Made by a program: the position numbers and the translations under genes. A stretch of DNA of 64,000 nucleotides. Origin: Hysterangium stoloniferum. Its lineage: Eukaryota > Basidiomycota > Agaricomycetes > Hysterangiales > Hysterangiaceae. The number at the start of each line of letters is the position of its first letter. Positions within the stretch are counted from its first letter, which is position 1. The DNA is taken from contig WHVD01000008.1 in NCBI GenBank assembly GCA_015178975.1, positions 1,116,001 to 1,180,000 on the forward strand. Direction: 5' to 3'. The notes beneath the pieces are model-generated. The model searched no databases. It had not been told where the DNA came from and was given only the letters and a program-made list of their open reading frames with translations. This document shows, in pieces, positions 24,980 through 35,908 of this stretch.

Positions 24980-25330
24980 TCAACAAGGTTTATAGGCATT
25001 GCTGTGCCAGTGCCCCATTAACTGAATTTTATAGTCTGTGAAACCCACCTTGGCGGTGGAGGAAGCTGCACCTTGATGAAAATCATGACCTGTGAAGGAA
25101 GTGGAATCAAAACCAGCAGCATGGAGGAGTGACTTGAGTGAAGCCATGAAGAAGGAGTACTGAAGGGGGGTCCATTGCTGTTGCACAATAGTGAGTTGGG
25201 AGGGTATGGATCTGCAGTATTTGAAATATTACAAAATGGGGCTTGTGAAGGCCAAATGAATGTGGCACAATTCCTAATCAGGAAGACAATAGACAAAACA
25301 TAAACATATTTCACCTCATTGTTTCTTGCC
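24980..25330 (-). mobile_element. Tyrosine-recombinase relic (Ngaro/DIRS- or Crypton-like)
   Basis: The minus-strand segment at 25186-24980 carries the C-terminal half of a tyrosine recombinase of the type found in basidiomycete transposons: LLHAAGFDSTSFTGHDF, then YKIQLMGHWHSNAYK, equivalent to the GHSFRRGAA...IQLLGRWxSxAY block. More of it may continue to about 25330. It is a fragment and is broken. Direct repeats lie downstream of it on its own strand (24682-24570 and 23988-23874), an arrangement Ngaro-type elements show. Confidence 0.6.
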
Positions 25331-25729
25331 TTTTGTCCGAATCTCTCTTTGTCTAACTTTTCCTTTTGTCCTGAACCTACTTATAAGAGTGCTGTAATAT
25401 ATCAGATATATGTAGTTAGTGAAAAACACCCACTATACTATTACAACTTGTCTATTTTTGATAGGTTATGGGCCCCAACCCAAGCTGCTAAAAGACACAA
25501 TAATAATATCAACACTGACCCAATTGAAAACTGTCAACAACCAATCACTGAGAATAACCAACCATCTGACCAACTTAGCTGACTCTGAGCCTGACCCAAA
25601 CCTGTGGACACCTTATTGAAAAGTGTTGCACACTGAACCTGATATAACCAAACTCAAATGATATAACTGAACCATTAGCCACACCTCATTGAACAGCATC
25701 ACATACCAAACCAATCAAACCCAGAAGAA

Positions 25730-28700
25730 CATGTCCTCCCAACTGCACCTATTCCAACTCACAGTAGATGAAAGATTCAACATCACAAAATGGTACACCT
25801 AGAAAAAAACCATATTGTCAGCAGCATATGCAAGAGGGGTATATGGATACCTTAGTGGGGACATCATCAAACCATCAATCACAACACCACAAGTAACAGC
25901 AATGAGTTACTGGGGATCCAAGACACCAACTATAGAAAAATGGGAGCAATGAGATGCATATGCAAGAGCATGATTATACTTAATGTTAAAAATCCTCTAG
26001 GTTTCAGAATCAGATCAACACAAAGTGCAACCAAAGCATGGAAAGCACTTACAATGACATATGACACAATGTCAGACATAGGATGGTTAAATGCCAAAAA
26101 TGCATTATGATCCATCAGGTATGAAGATAGGGCTGATATAACCACACATATTACAGTGCTACAAGAAGCATGGGAAAAGGCAATAGGACAAGGAAGCAAG
26201 GTCAATGATTCAGAATTCAGGACAATAATACTGGGATCTATACCAAGTGAATGGTCCGTATATGTCAGCACCCTCTATGAGCAGAAAACATCCACAGAAG
26301 TAATCACATGACTCACTATGCATGATGCTACCCTAGCTGCCACAGAAAACCCATCATACAAACTGCCCATGCTCTAGCCACAATACACAAGACAACACAA
26401 AGCACATTAGTTTTCTCAAACCCAGTATGTTGAAGGATTGGTCACACAATAGAAAAATGCTTCAAACCAGGTGGGGGAATGGAGGGTCAATACCCCAATT
26501 GGTGGAAAAAGAAAGGAAATGCAAATAAAGGGGAGCCCAGCATGAATGCACTGATGGCAAATATTGCTATCATACCTACACAATCAGTAGTTGGTCCCTC
26601 AGAGAATGAGTTTTACATTTTCATGACTCAGGCTATGGAGACTCACCATAAGCATACTCACCTATGCCAATTCTGCAGCTAGTGATCACTGTTTCATCAA
26701 CATCAGTGATTTTGTGACTTAATGAACCTTTTAATGAGAAACAAGGGACTACTGCAACTGCAGGAGGAACTTTCCAGATATGCAGGACAGGAACTGTAAA
26801 CAAAAGGGTATTTTTTGAAGGAAGATCTATTGACATTAGTTTCAAAAATGCTTTACACACACCTAATTTATTGTATAATCTTTTATCCATTGGATGTTTT
26901 GACAAAGCTGGCTGCAAAGAAATATTCAGAGGAGGAAAAGTAATCTTCATGAACAAAGAAAACAAGTTGTTCATGAGTGGAAGGGGCATAGGCACCATGT
27001 ACAAAGTGGATGTGTATCCCATTTATTGCCAGACACTGTCCACCAAAAATGTCATAGCATGTGCTACAAGGTCCCATATAAAACCAGTTGATATCAATGT
27101 GTGGCATCATTGGCTAGGCCACATAAACTACCAAACCATCAGTCACATGCAATGGGATTCAATAGTGGCAGGCCTGGATATAACAACTCATGAGAAGAAA
27201 CTGGGGACATGTGAGGATTGCATTATGGGAAAGCACACTTGTCACCCCTTCTGTAAGGGCAACCCTTGCTGCCTGTGGTACTCACACTAGGCTAGCAGGA
27301 GGGAATCCAAAGATATATTAGAACTAATATATATACAAATAATTACCTAACTCACCTAGCAGGAGGGAATCTGAAGAGAAACAGTCTAAGGAATTCCTCC
27401 TGCAAGGTGTGACCACTATGCACCCAGTAGTATAAAAATAACTCTACCTAATACAGAACAGGGGCCTTTCCCACAATGGAACACTAATGTTGTAAGCTTC
27501 TAAGTTAATCACCTACTCCTCAGAGGCATGTATTAACCAGAGTAGTTGATATCCACAAGGAGAGGGAAAGTGACAAAAGGCATGGAGTTGGACTGTGGAC
27601 TTGGGACTTCAATAAGATGAGAAAATGGTGCTCCCTAGGGTCTGTGACAGAGGGTCCCCTGACACCTTCTACATATATGAATGACAGATGAGAAATGAAA
27701 ATTGGTGAGCAGGCATACACAGATTTATGGGGTCCCTCACGAGTAAGGTCCATTGGAGGAAAATTGTATATGATGATGATTGTAGAGCTGGTCCAGATAG
27801 GTTGAAGGATACTTCCTAGCAGATAAGCAGACTGAAATGAGCCTTGAAGCAATGAAATGAAGCATCACATTAACAGAAAGGCAGGCCGAACAGAAGACAA
27901 GATGCATATGCACAGATGAAGGAACAGAGTTTTGCAATACACTCTGGGATCAATACAGGATGGGACAAGGTATCCTTCGCAAAACCACAACAGCCTACTC
28001 ATCACCATCAAATGGAGTCATTGGATGAGAACACCAAATGATCATTGAATAAGTCCGAGTCCTACTCCAGGTTACCACTTTCCATGTGGTGGGAAATTGC
28101 CTCAACAGTGATATACTTACAAAACTTCACTCCAATGAGCCATCAACTACATATTAAAAAATGCCATTGGAACTATGGCACAGCAAGAGGCCGGACATTT
28201 CACATCTCTGCCTTATAGGGTGTAACACATATGCTAAAATACCTGTGGAAGCAAATGGTGGTTTGAGCAACTAGACCCATGATCAATGAAATGCAAGCTA
28301 ATCAGGTATTTTGGCAGAGATGCCTATCATCTGTATGACCCAGTGACAAGACAGATTTTCTCATTGAGGGATGTAATCTTTGAGGAGGGCACTGGGAATA
28401 AAACACTACCAAGCCCACTGAGTGAGGAGGAGATATGGGAAGATCCACTCGATGAACTAGATGGCAAAAATGACCTCCCAAGTACAGCCCAAAACCCAAC
28501 CAAAGATATTTCAAACTCAGCTCCAACCTTGGCCCAAGAACAATGTGAGTCCACAACCAGTGCAGAAAATGATAACCAACCATGGCATTCCACATGTCAA
28601 TGAGTAGCAACACAGACTATACTGGAATCACAGGCCCCTGAATGGACCACAGAGGAGGCAAGAAGAGCTGGCCTTGAGTGGGCAACAGATACAGCAAAAC

Positions 28701-29137
28701 TGGCAGGTGCAAACACCATTAGAGCTTTCCATACTAATGCATCCACAAGCAACTTACCAGATCCACACAATTACTGGCTACTAAATTCATACAATGAAGC
28801 TATGATGCATCCAGACATATGTATGGATGGACCAATATCCAAGGAACTAGTGGTTATGAAATCATAAAATGTATGGGACATTATCAACCCACCAAATGAT
28901 GCACAATCAATCCATACATGATGGACATTTGCAAACAAATATGATGCCAATGGAAAATTAGTTGCATGAAAGGCACAACTAGTAGCAAAAGGATTTACCC
29001 AGATTCCAGGTGTTGATTTCTTCGAAACTTACGCTTCAGTAGTTTGCCATGAATCACTCTGTATGAACCTTGCAATTGCAGCTGCTTTGGACATGGAGGC
29101 ATGGCAAGTTTGACTATGTTGCAGTGTATTTAAACTC
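25730..29137 (+). mobile_element. Copia-type LTR retrotransposon relic
   Basis: Plus-strand fossil with parts in Copia order: gag (25730-26430; KAWKALTMTYDTMSD-like), zinc knuckle (near 26435, IGHTIEKCFKPGG), protease remnant (near 26680), GAG-pre-integrase (26871-27290; VWHHWLGHINYQTISHM and CEDCIMGKHTCHPF), integrase core (27690-28060), a linker frame (28286-28603, FGRDAYHLYDPVTRQIF), and the start of RT (28960-29130, AQLVAKGFTQIPGVDFFETY). It stops where the family R copy begins. LTRs are not identified. It is heavily broken, with many disruptions, and is old. An inverted-repeat-bounded insert of about 110 bp (arms near 27295 and 27390) lies after the GAG-pre-integrase part. Confidence 0.8.
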
Positions 29138-29453
29138 TGTGATGTATAAGCCTTATTTTATACTATCTTCTGGAAAAAGAAGTCCAATGCTCTATCAAAA
29201 TGTGCAAATACTCAATTCACTGCAAGGTAAAATAATTCAAGTATTTGATATTAATCAGTGGTAGCCTGAATAGACTTAGAATCCCTGAAGTCAAGAGTTT
29301 ACTTGAATATATGCACCCTACTTTGCAAAGAAGGTTTTGAGAGATGCTTTTGCAAGCTGTTCTTTTTCTGTGAAAACAAGTACTAAAATATGAATAACAA
29401 TTCACTGATTCCAAAACTAGATTTGACTTTGATTCTAGCTAGTTTATATATAA
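29138..29453 (+). mobile_element. LTR fragment, family R (copy 2)
   Basis: TGTGATGTATAAG... aligns at about 90 percent with 3200-3515. It is inserted in the RT of the Copia relic. The right end of the family (the last 370 bp of copy 1) is not found; the similarity stops exactly where a different GC-rich repeat starts, so the target duplication cannot be tested. Confidence 0.75.
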
Positions 29454-29860
29454 TGCAGTGCATGGATGCGGGTGTGACAGCACAGGCGTGTGGGTGCATA
29501 AGTGCTGGCATATGAGTTTGGCATGGGGATGTGGGCATGCTGCATGGGGATGTGGGCATGCTGCATGGGTGTGCACACATGCCACACGGGTGCACAAGCA
29601 CACTCTGTGGGTGCACAAGCATGCTGCGTGAGCATGCCAACACATCATGTGGGTGCATGAGTGTGCCTGATGGGTGCAATTCGAGGGCGTGCAGCACGAG
29701 TGTACAAGTGCGGTGCATGGGCATGGTTTGAAGGTGCATGGGTGTGGCTTGAAGATGCGCTGCATGGGTGTGCAGGTGCACCAAGTGTGGCAGGGGTGTG
29801 GTTCAAGGGTGCACTGCACGGCAGTTCAAAGGTGTGCAAGTCAGTGTGTGGATGGCATCA
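29454..29860. repeat. GC-rich minisatellite
   Basis: Imperfect short repeats built on GCATGGGTGTG/GCATGCTGCATGGG. They start at the point where copy 1 of family R starts its own 18-bp array. Long His/Cys/Pro-rich open frames across it on both strands come from the repetition and are not genes. Confidence 0.75.
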
Positions 29861-31514
29861 CCGAGCAAGGTGATGCCAGAGAGGTGGACATACCTTACCC
29901 AATATTTCCAAACGATGAGGATATGAGGTCAACAGTCGAGCATGAAACAGACTAAAGGACTCACCTCCAAAACCTGTGGACACATGTGGGTGTAGGGCCA
30001 TGTCACCCCATGATGAAACAATCACACTGTCTTGACTTTCAATGTCACCTACTCTTAGCCTTCCCTTCTGCTAAAGCTCCACACTGAAATAGTCGAAGCT
30101 TTGCTCTTCTAACCTTTGAACTTACAGGTTCAGCACACACTGTTTAACAAGGTCCTTCCTCATGGTTAAAGCTTCACACTGAAATAATCGGAGCTTTGCC
30201 TTTCTTGACCGTCACAACTTTCAGGCTTGGCATGTGACACTTTCTGATGAGGCATTCACAGATTTGGGTTCGGTGTGTGATGCCTTGCAACACTGTGCCC
30301 TGACAACTTCTCACCAACACATGGACCCTTTCCCCTCCACCCCTCCACTTTACTTTTGTCGGTGGTCGACTAGCTGCAAAAAGTTCAATAACTTGCAGGG
30401 CAACACCTAGATCAGATACATCTGGACAGAACTATGTGACTCAACCTCAGTGCTGTATCTGGGTCCATTATCACAATTGTACTGAACTCAGTCAATTTCT
30501 TGATTTTTTCTTTTTCCTCCAGACTTGCCCACCTACTTGAAGCATTACTGGACATGTTCTAGACCTGCCATGGCCTAGACCTTTTGGGAACACAGACTGC
30601 AACCTAACTGTGCACGACAATGGTTAATTTGTGAGATTGCTGTGGAACAACAATATCGCAAATGGGGGGTGGTATAGGGGGTATAGGGGGTATAGGGGGT
30701 ATAGAGTATACATCCTCACCAGGAAGGCTCACAGCATCGTGTATGCTGCTAGGTCCCATAGACTAGCAGCATGGGAAGATCCTAATTTCGAGTCTTACAC
30801 TATCTGGCCACAGTGAAGCATCATGAACCTCCTCCAGCACTCATTTAAGGAGGAGGTGATTCCGATGGACTCTAATGATAGCTTACCTTCCTAACCCCAA
30901 GATGCACTGCCCAACAAGTTACATGACAGTCTGTCCACCTACAGGACATCTACTATGAGGAATGCCTCGTGTGCTGGAAGGAGACAATGTGGCAGTGTCT
31001 AGAAGGCTACATATCAAGTAGCATTTGCTGTTCGAGGACTGGAGGAGTGCTCGACTAGGGACTGGAAGGAAACAAATGGATCCATTTTTTTTCCCCCTTT
31101 CCACATCAATATCTTCCCTCACCACCCCTAAACCCACCAACCTCTCTTCAAATGCTGGGGTCTGTTGAAACAGTTGAATAACACTTTGCAGAACACCCCT
31201 GTGAGTGTGATTGGAAAGTAAACACTAAGGAGACTTTCCCACACCCACAGTGGACTATACTACTAGGTGCTTATCTAAACACCTATACAGGAGGTACCGA
31301 CCTAAGGTAACTCACTCAATACTGCACCTACAGTGCTGGGAAAAATGCTACAAATATCAGAAAAATATGGAGATCATAATAGAGCCTGTAGTATCATACT
31401 CTAACAGGGTCTTGGCACCTTGAAGTTTGGGGGGCTCCACACAAGACACCTGGGGGGCATCCCCGAAACTTTTCAGAACTTTGTATAGCACATCCCTTCA
31501 AACTGGGGGGGCAC
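29861..31514 (+). mobile_element. Internal relic of a lineage II Gypsy element
   Basis: This lies upstream of, and in sense with, the 3' LTR at 31515. Its last 120 bp (GGGGGGCTCCACACAAGACACC to a purine tract CTGGGGGGGCAC) align with the sequence next to the LTR of Gypsy B (44841-44960, minus strand). No pol domains are readable. A 10-bp tandem repeat GTATAGGGGG (about 3.5 units) lies at 30672-30710. Heavily decayed. Confidence 0.45.
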
Positions 31515-31787
31515 TATGCTTTTACCACAGTTTCATTGTGGTAAAACACTCCTTTTATTTTATTTATATTTTACACATTTTATTCATATTTTTCTATCCT
31601 TTATATTCTTCGAATATTGTACCATTTCATTAGTTCGAAGCTCTGTGTATACTTGTGGGTGCACTTGGCACCAAATAGAACTCAGACACTTTTTACCCCA
31701 CAACCATGACTTACCCAGACACCAGTTAGTGTCATATATTTTATCACTTTGTTTCTTTGTTTAACCTTTAAGGGACATTAGTCAAAT

Positions 31788-32398
31788 TGTGAAGGGTATG
31801 CATATATGCAAGATTGGACTGTGGAATAATATACATATTATAGTACTTTATTATCTAGTTTCTCTTCCTTTTCTTTAATTCTCTATATCTTTCGAGCATA
31901 CCCGTATTTCTTAGTTCTAAGTCTTGTATATACCTATGGGCGCTCTCGGTGCCAAAAGACAGACACCTTTTTACCCAGCAGACACCACATCGTAACAACC
32001 TCAACGTCGAATAGTGAGAGGTGTCAAGGGTAACGTCTCAGCTACCTATAAAGGTAGTGACTTCTCATGTACTAACAATCTTTGGACTCGAACCGCGAAG
32101 GTCGAGTCCCACTCTCAAGTCTTTGCGCTCATCGACACTATAGTCGATTTGTGCTGTTATATCTCTACCTCAGATATTCAGTCTTTCACTGATTATCTTT
32201 CTTACTTTTAGCTACTAGTTGTACCATAAAGGTCAAGTCTTCTTTTCTCCTGTCTTTGTCATCACGAGCAACTGTACAGTTGCTCTTGTGACGTGTAGTG
32301 CGTCTCTCTACTAGTACTATCAGTCTAGTAATCTACAGTATTGCACTGGATGGTCAATACTTAATAATAGTAGTTGAATAAATACTATTCTTCATACA
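31788..32398 (+). mobile_element. Solo LTR nested in family S LTR
   Basis: 611 bp, TGTGAAGGG...TTCATACA. The uninterrupted copy at 46.5 kb reads GTCA followed directly by AGCGGTAAG, so the boundaries are clear. Flanks TCAAA (31782-31786) and TCGAG (32399-32403) fit a mutated TCAAG duplication. Its sequence (TAGTTCTAAGTCTTG, GGCGCTCTCGGTGCC, CACCTTTTTACCC) marks it as a sibling family of the surrounding lineage II LTR. Confidence 0.75.
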
Positions 32399-32646
32399 TC
32401 GAGCGGTAAGAATCTATCGACTCTTCACACAAATAGTAGAGGACTGGATCCTTTAACTTTGGCTCAAGAGTTTAAGATGTCATTGTTCTGATAACATAAG
32501 ATTTATTGCTAGCTCTAAACCCTAGAATTAGCATATCTTAACCCTAAGTAGCTAGATGGCACTGCCATGGAAACCATACTAATAAGGTATCTCTAGCCCT
32601 TATAGTATGCAATCTACCCCATCTCCTTGACTACATATTGAGGAGA

Positions 32647-32830
32647 TGACTCATTGGTGAGTCATATCAATATGACTATGCAATGAGTTATGATCAGAGC
32701 TATGACTCAGATACATAGTCATAGCTGGTTGGATGACTCTGAAATACACTTTTGAGTCAAAGTATGGGAAATACTGACTCATTCTCCTAGTCACATTACT
32801 TAGTAAGCAGGATCCTGGACTAGTATAAAT
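32647..32830 (+). promoter_or_regulatory. Five bZIP-type sites and TATA box in family S LTR
   Basis: Perfect TGACTCA/TGAGTCA heptamers, the Gcn4/AP-1 consensus, start at 32647, 32658, 32703, 32753 and 32775. TATAAAT follows at 32824. The order (sites, then TATA) fits a U3 promoter reading on the + strand. The second copy keeps all five. Confidence 0.7.
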
Positions 32831-33884
32831 ACAGGCTCAAATCATGTATTTAGGATATCATTCAATATCATATCACTTGCTCATTTAGCTACACTTGCCT
32901 ACTAGGTCCACACATTGTACTTAAGTTGAGTACTCTCCTTGCCAATCTGTTGACCATCTTGTTTCCTTGAGTTGAGCTTTATCCTCAGAAAAGGGACACG
33001 GGCATGTAGTTGAATAAAAGTGGATACTGATTTAATTGACAAAACTCCTACATACAGATTAATTTGAATTTGAATCTCCTTTCTCAAGCTATGCTACTTA
33101 GCTCAAGTAAAAAGAGTTTACAAGTATGCTAAATAGTAATAATACATTACAGTTGGTGTTCTGTAAGTTGTGATTGGTATCATCTCAACTGTCACAGATG
33201 GGCTTTGACTATCTACACAATCAGAGTTTCAAACTATACTAGTCAAAACTCCACCTTTATCTCAATCCACGCAGACTACATCCACACTACTCTGTTATTT
33301 GACTCTCTTGTTATTCTCTTCTACACTCAAGCAGTCATTCAGAACCGTACTTCACGGTCGATTCTCCTTATTCGTTTTAGCTCTCTATTCTACTTTAGAT
33401 AGCTATTTCACTCAACTGTATTGAACTAAACAGTCAATACATGTTCGGTCTGTATTAGACTTAGATAGTCAATACATCTTTGTGACATACCTAAATGGTC
33501 GATATTCTTCATATATAGAACAGTTAGAACTTCCACCACTCTTCACCTTTAGTGTTACGACCTGTGCTCGGAATGCTATACAACCTCTGAGTTACTTGAC
33601 ATTGCTCATATTCTCGGATACCCATTGGATACCGAATCTTCTTTTAGGCCATTTCCTTATGTCCCAATTAGTATGCCCTGTACATCTGAATACATTATGT
33701 CTTTCATCCTAGTTTGTATTCTCTGAGTATCAGAAATCTGTACATGTTGTATTCCCAATTTAGTTATGCTCTTGTTCTACTTTAGGTACTTTCCTTGTCT
33801 CCTCATTAGTACTGCAAGATGCCGGAAATCCATATATATACCAAACTGTAAAGTAGTTACAGGGCAAATCAGAATATCAACTTA

Positions 33885-34091
33885 CAGTAGGGGACAAAAC
33901 TGTCCCAATGTTTTGATAATTCTCATTAAATGTTGTATAACTGGTCACATAAATCTCCTAAAATGGTGAATATTTTAGCAGATGCCCTAGTATACTAACT
34001 TTCATATTACCAAGTATGACATAATGTTGATGGAAATTGGTGTCATAGTGATTATTTAAAAATAACCAATCATTGGGACAGTTTTGTCCCC
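33885..34091. repeat. Left terminal inverted repeat of Tc1/mariner
   Basis: Pairs with 35700-35908. Its inner end (ATTGGGACAGTTTTGTCCCC) is close to the reverse complement of its outer end, a subterminal binding-site arrangement known in long-TIR Tc1 elements. Confidence 0.9.
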
Positions 34092-34121
34092 TGCTCCTTT
34101 TGAATCAGATATATTGTTATT

Positions 34122-35172
34122 CTAGTACTTTGTATGGCCTCCCTTGGCCTTTATTAGTCTTTTTGGAATACTTTCCATGAGTTTCTGACACTCCTGAGGC
34201 TAAATCTTTGGCCATTCCATTTCCACCTTCTCCCATAACTCTCAAACTCCCTTTGGTGAAGGATATTTCTGAAGCTGTTTCTTCAGGTGGAACCAAAGAT
34301 GTTCTATGGGACTCAGGTCAGGAGACTGTGCTGACCAGTCTAACACCTGAATATGATTTTCAGAAAACCATTTTTGTGCCATTTTGGATGTGTGTTTAGG
34401 GTCATTATCCTGCTGGAAAATGACCTCACCTGCTGGAATCTCCAAATATTCAATGCTCTGGGACAACTGCTGAGCCAGGATCTCCACATATTGTGCAGGA
34501 TACATCCTTCCTTCAATCTCTGCAAGCATTCCCACTCCATTCCAACCCATACAGCCCCACATCATGATATTTCCACCTCCATACTTGACTGTAGGTTGGG
34601 TTGTCCTATCAGAAAGTGGTTCTCCAGCTTTCTTCCACATATATTAATGTCCATCTGACCTAATATTATTGATCTTGGTCTTATCAGACCACAAGATCCT
34701 TTTCCAATCATCCACAGTCCAGGTTTGGTACTTAAGGGCAAAGCTTAACCTGGCCTTTCTACGTTGAGCCTTGAGCAAGGGCCTTTTTTGCTTTGACTAC
34801 AGCCTTTAAATCCTGCTGTTTCAAGGTCCTCCTGATTGTTCTGGATGAGACATGGGATTCATTGATGGAATTGATGAAGTGTGTGACCTAGACAGCATTA
34901 TCTAGCTTGCCAGAGGTGATTTGATGTATGATCCTCCTCTGGTCAGTAGGAGAAAGCTTGGAAGGACATCCTCCTTTCAGGTTTTCTTTGTCTATTTCCA
35001 TCTCTGGTGCAATTCTACTGATAGTACACTTGCTAACACCTGTTATAGAAGCCACATTCCTATTGGAGAGTCTATTTTGGAGGAGAGAGATGGCTTGTTC
35101 TCTTTTGAGAGGAGAAATAGCTTCCATGATGAGAGTAATAGTTGAAATGTCACAGTCACAGTCACATATCAA
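34122..35172 (-). pseudogene. Tc1-like DD34E transposase, broken
   Basis: It cuts and pastes its own transposon at TA sites. N-terminal paired-type helix-turn-helix: LKREQAISLLQNRLSNRNVA, then ITGVSKCTISRI and KLSPTDQRRIIHQI (35127-34890). Catalytic parts: LWSDKTKIN (near 34690), IFQQDNDPKHTS and the third acid in SPDLSPIEHLW (34370-34270). The spacing from the first D of DNDPKHT to that E is 34 residues. The end RLIKAKGGHTKY closes at 34122. Breaks: an in-frame TAG after LDNAV, a frame change near 34770, a TAA in GH-YMW (near 34642), a TGA after SPKGV (near 34240) and a TAG after WPKI. The best start is the M at 35127; the MICDCDCD leader is unlikely. Confidence 0.85.
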
Positions 35173-35267
35173 TTAGAACATTGAATATATGTCATGATTT
35201 CTTTTGGATTTTTTCCATTTCTCTAGTGGATAATATGATAGAGTGAAATCAATGAAAAGAGTAGGGG

Positions 35268-35698
35268 TGTCACAATCGTCACAAGTCACAATATTGTCAC
35301 GAATATTCAAAGGTAACTTTCAACAACTCTTCGACTCATTGAATTCGACTCGACAAACCTGAACATTATTCAACAACATTGAATCTCTTTTGACATGTCT
35401 CATTTCGATGTCATGTATGATTTCATTATTAGTTCATAACATAGTCATAACAATACGAAGAAAAGCATAAAAGGGCTATGAAAGGAGTGAGGGAAGTCAG
35501 TCAAAATATCTGTAAATTAGTGATACTAGTAATCTATCTTGTCATAACTTCTTTGACAAATACTTCCGTGAGTTCTCACGACTAGTAATAGCCTCTTACT
35601 TCATCGACAGGGCGAACATATACTTCGTCAAATGAGGCTTTCAAGTTCAATCAGTAGAATATTATTCAACTTTATTGAAGAATAATCGATTTGTGACA
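35268..35698. mobile_element. Solo LTR inside the Tc1/mariner
   Basis: 431 bp, TGTCACAATCG...TTTGTGACA, flanked by a perfect AGGGG duplication (35263-35267 and 35699-35703). It sits at the inner edge of the right inverted repeat. The first 40 bp repeat the word GTCAC several times. Confidence 0.85.
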
Positions 35699-35699
35699 A

Positions 35700-35908
35700 G
35701 GGGACAAAACTGTCCCAATGATTGGTTATCTTTAAATATTCAATGTGACACCAACTTCCATCAATATTATGTAATACTTGGGAAGATGAAAGTTAGTATA
35801 CTAGGGCATCTTCTAGAATATTTTCACCATTTCAGGAAATTTATGTGATCAGTTATACAACATTTAATAGGAATTATCAAAACATTGGGACAATTTTGTC
35901 TCCTACTG
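35700..35908. repeat. Right terminal inverted repeat of Tc1/mariner
   Basis: Reverse complement of 33885-34091 with scattered differences. Its inner edge now abuts the solo LTR. Confidence 0.9.

Larger units (their letters stand above)
31730..33151 (+). mobile_element. Solo LTR, family S (copy 1), itself split
   Basis: TGTCATATATTTTATC...ATACATTACA, flanked by GTTAG (31725-31729) and GTTGG (33152-33156), a target duplication with one mismatch and confirmed by the empty site at 44.6 kb. Without its own insertion (31788-32398) it is about 810 bp and matches 45763-46585 in reverse. It holds a cluster of bZIP-type sites and a TATA box. Confidence 0.85.
31515..33546 (+). mobile_element. 3' LTR of lineage II Gypsy, split by nested LTRs
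   Basis: It follows a G-rich polypurine tract. Bases 31515-31729 and 33152-33546 together (about 610 bp) align with the 599-bp LTR at 44242-44840 in reverse orientation. The gap is the family S LTR at 31730-33151, absent from the 44242 copy, which still shows the empty site (CCAGTTAGTGTC next to TTGTAAGTTG). Confidence 0.75.
33885..35908 (-). mobile_element. Tc1/mariner transposon with long terminal inverted repeats
   Basis: Flanked by TA on both sides (33883-33884 and 35909-35910). Ends begin CAGTAGGGGACAAAACTG. Terminal inverted repeats are about 207 bp (33885-34091 and 35700-35908), similar but not identical. Removing the LTR at 35268-35698 and one AGGGG copy leaves about 1.6 kb, a normal Tc1 size. 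Each inverted repeat also starts and ends with near-inverse copies of GGGACAAAACTGTCCCAAT. The transposase (34122-35172, minus) is broken, so this copy is not autonomous. Confidence 0.92.

Noticed and set aside
29383-29839. Long His/Cys/Pro-rich frames, both strands
   Set aside because: Produced by a short GC-rich tandem repeat; all frames stay open for the same reason.
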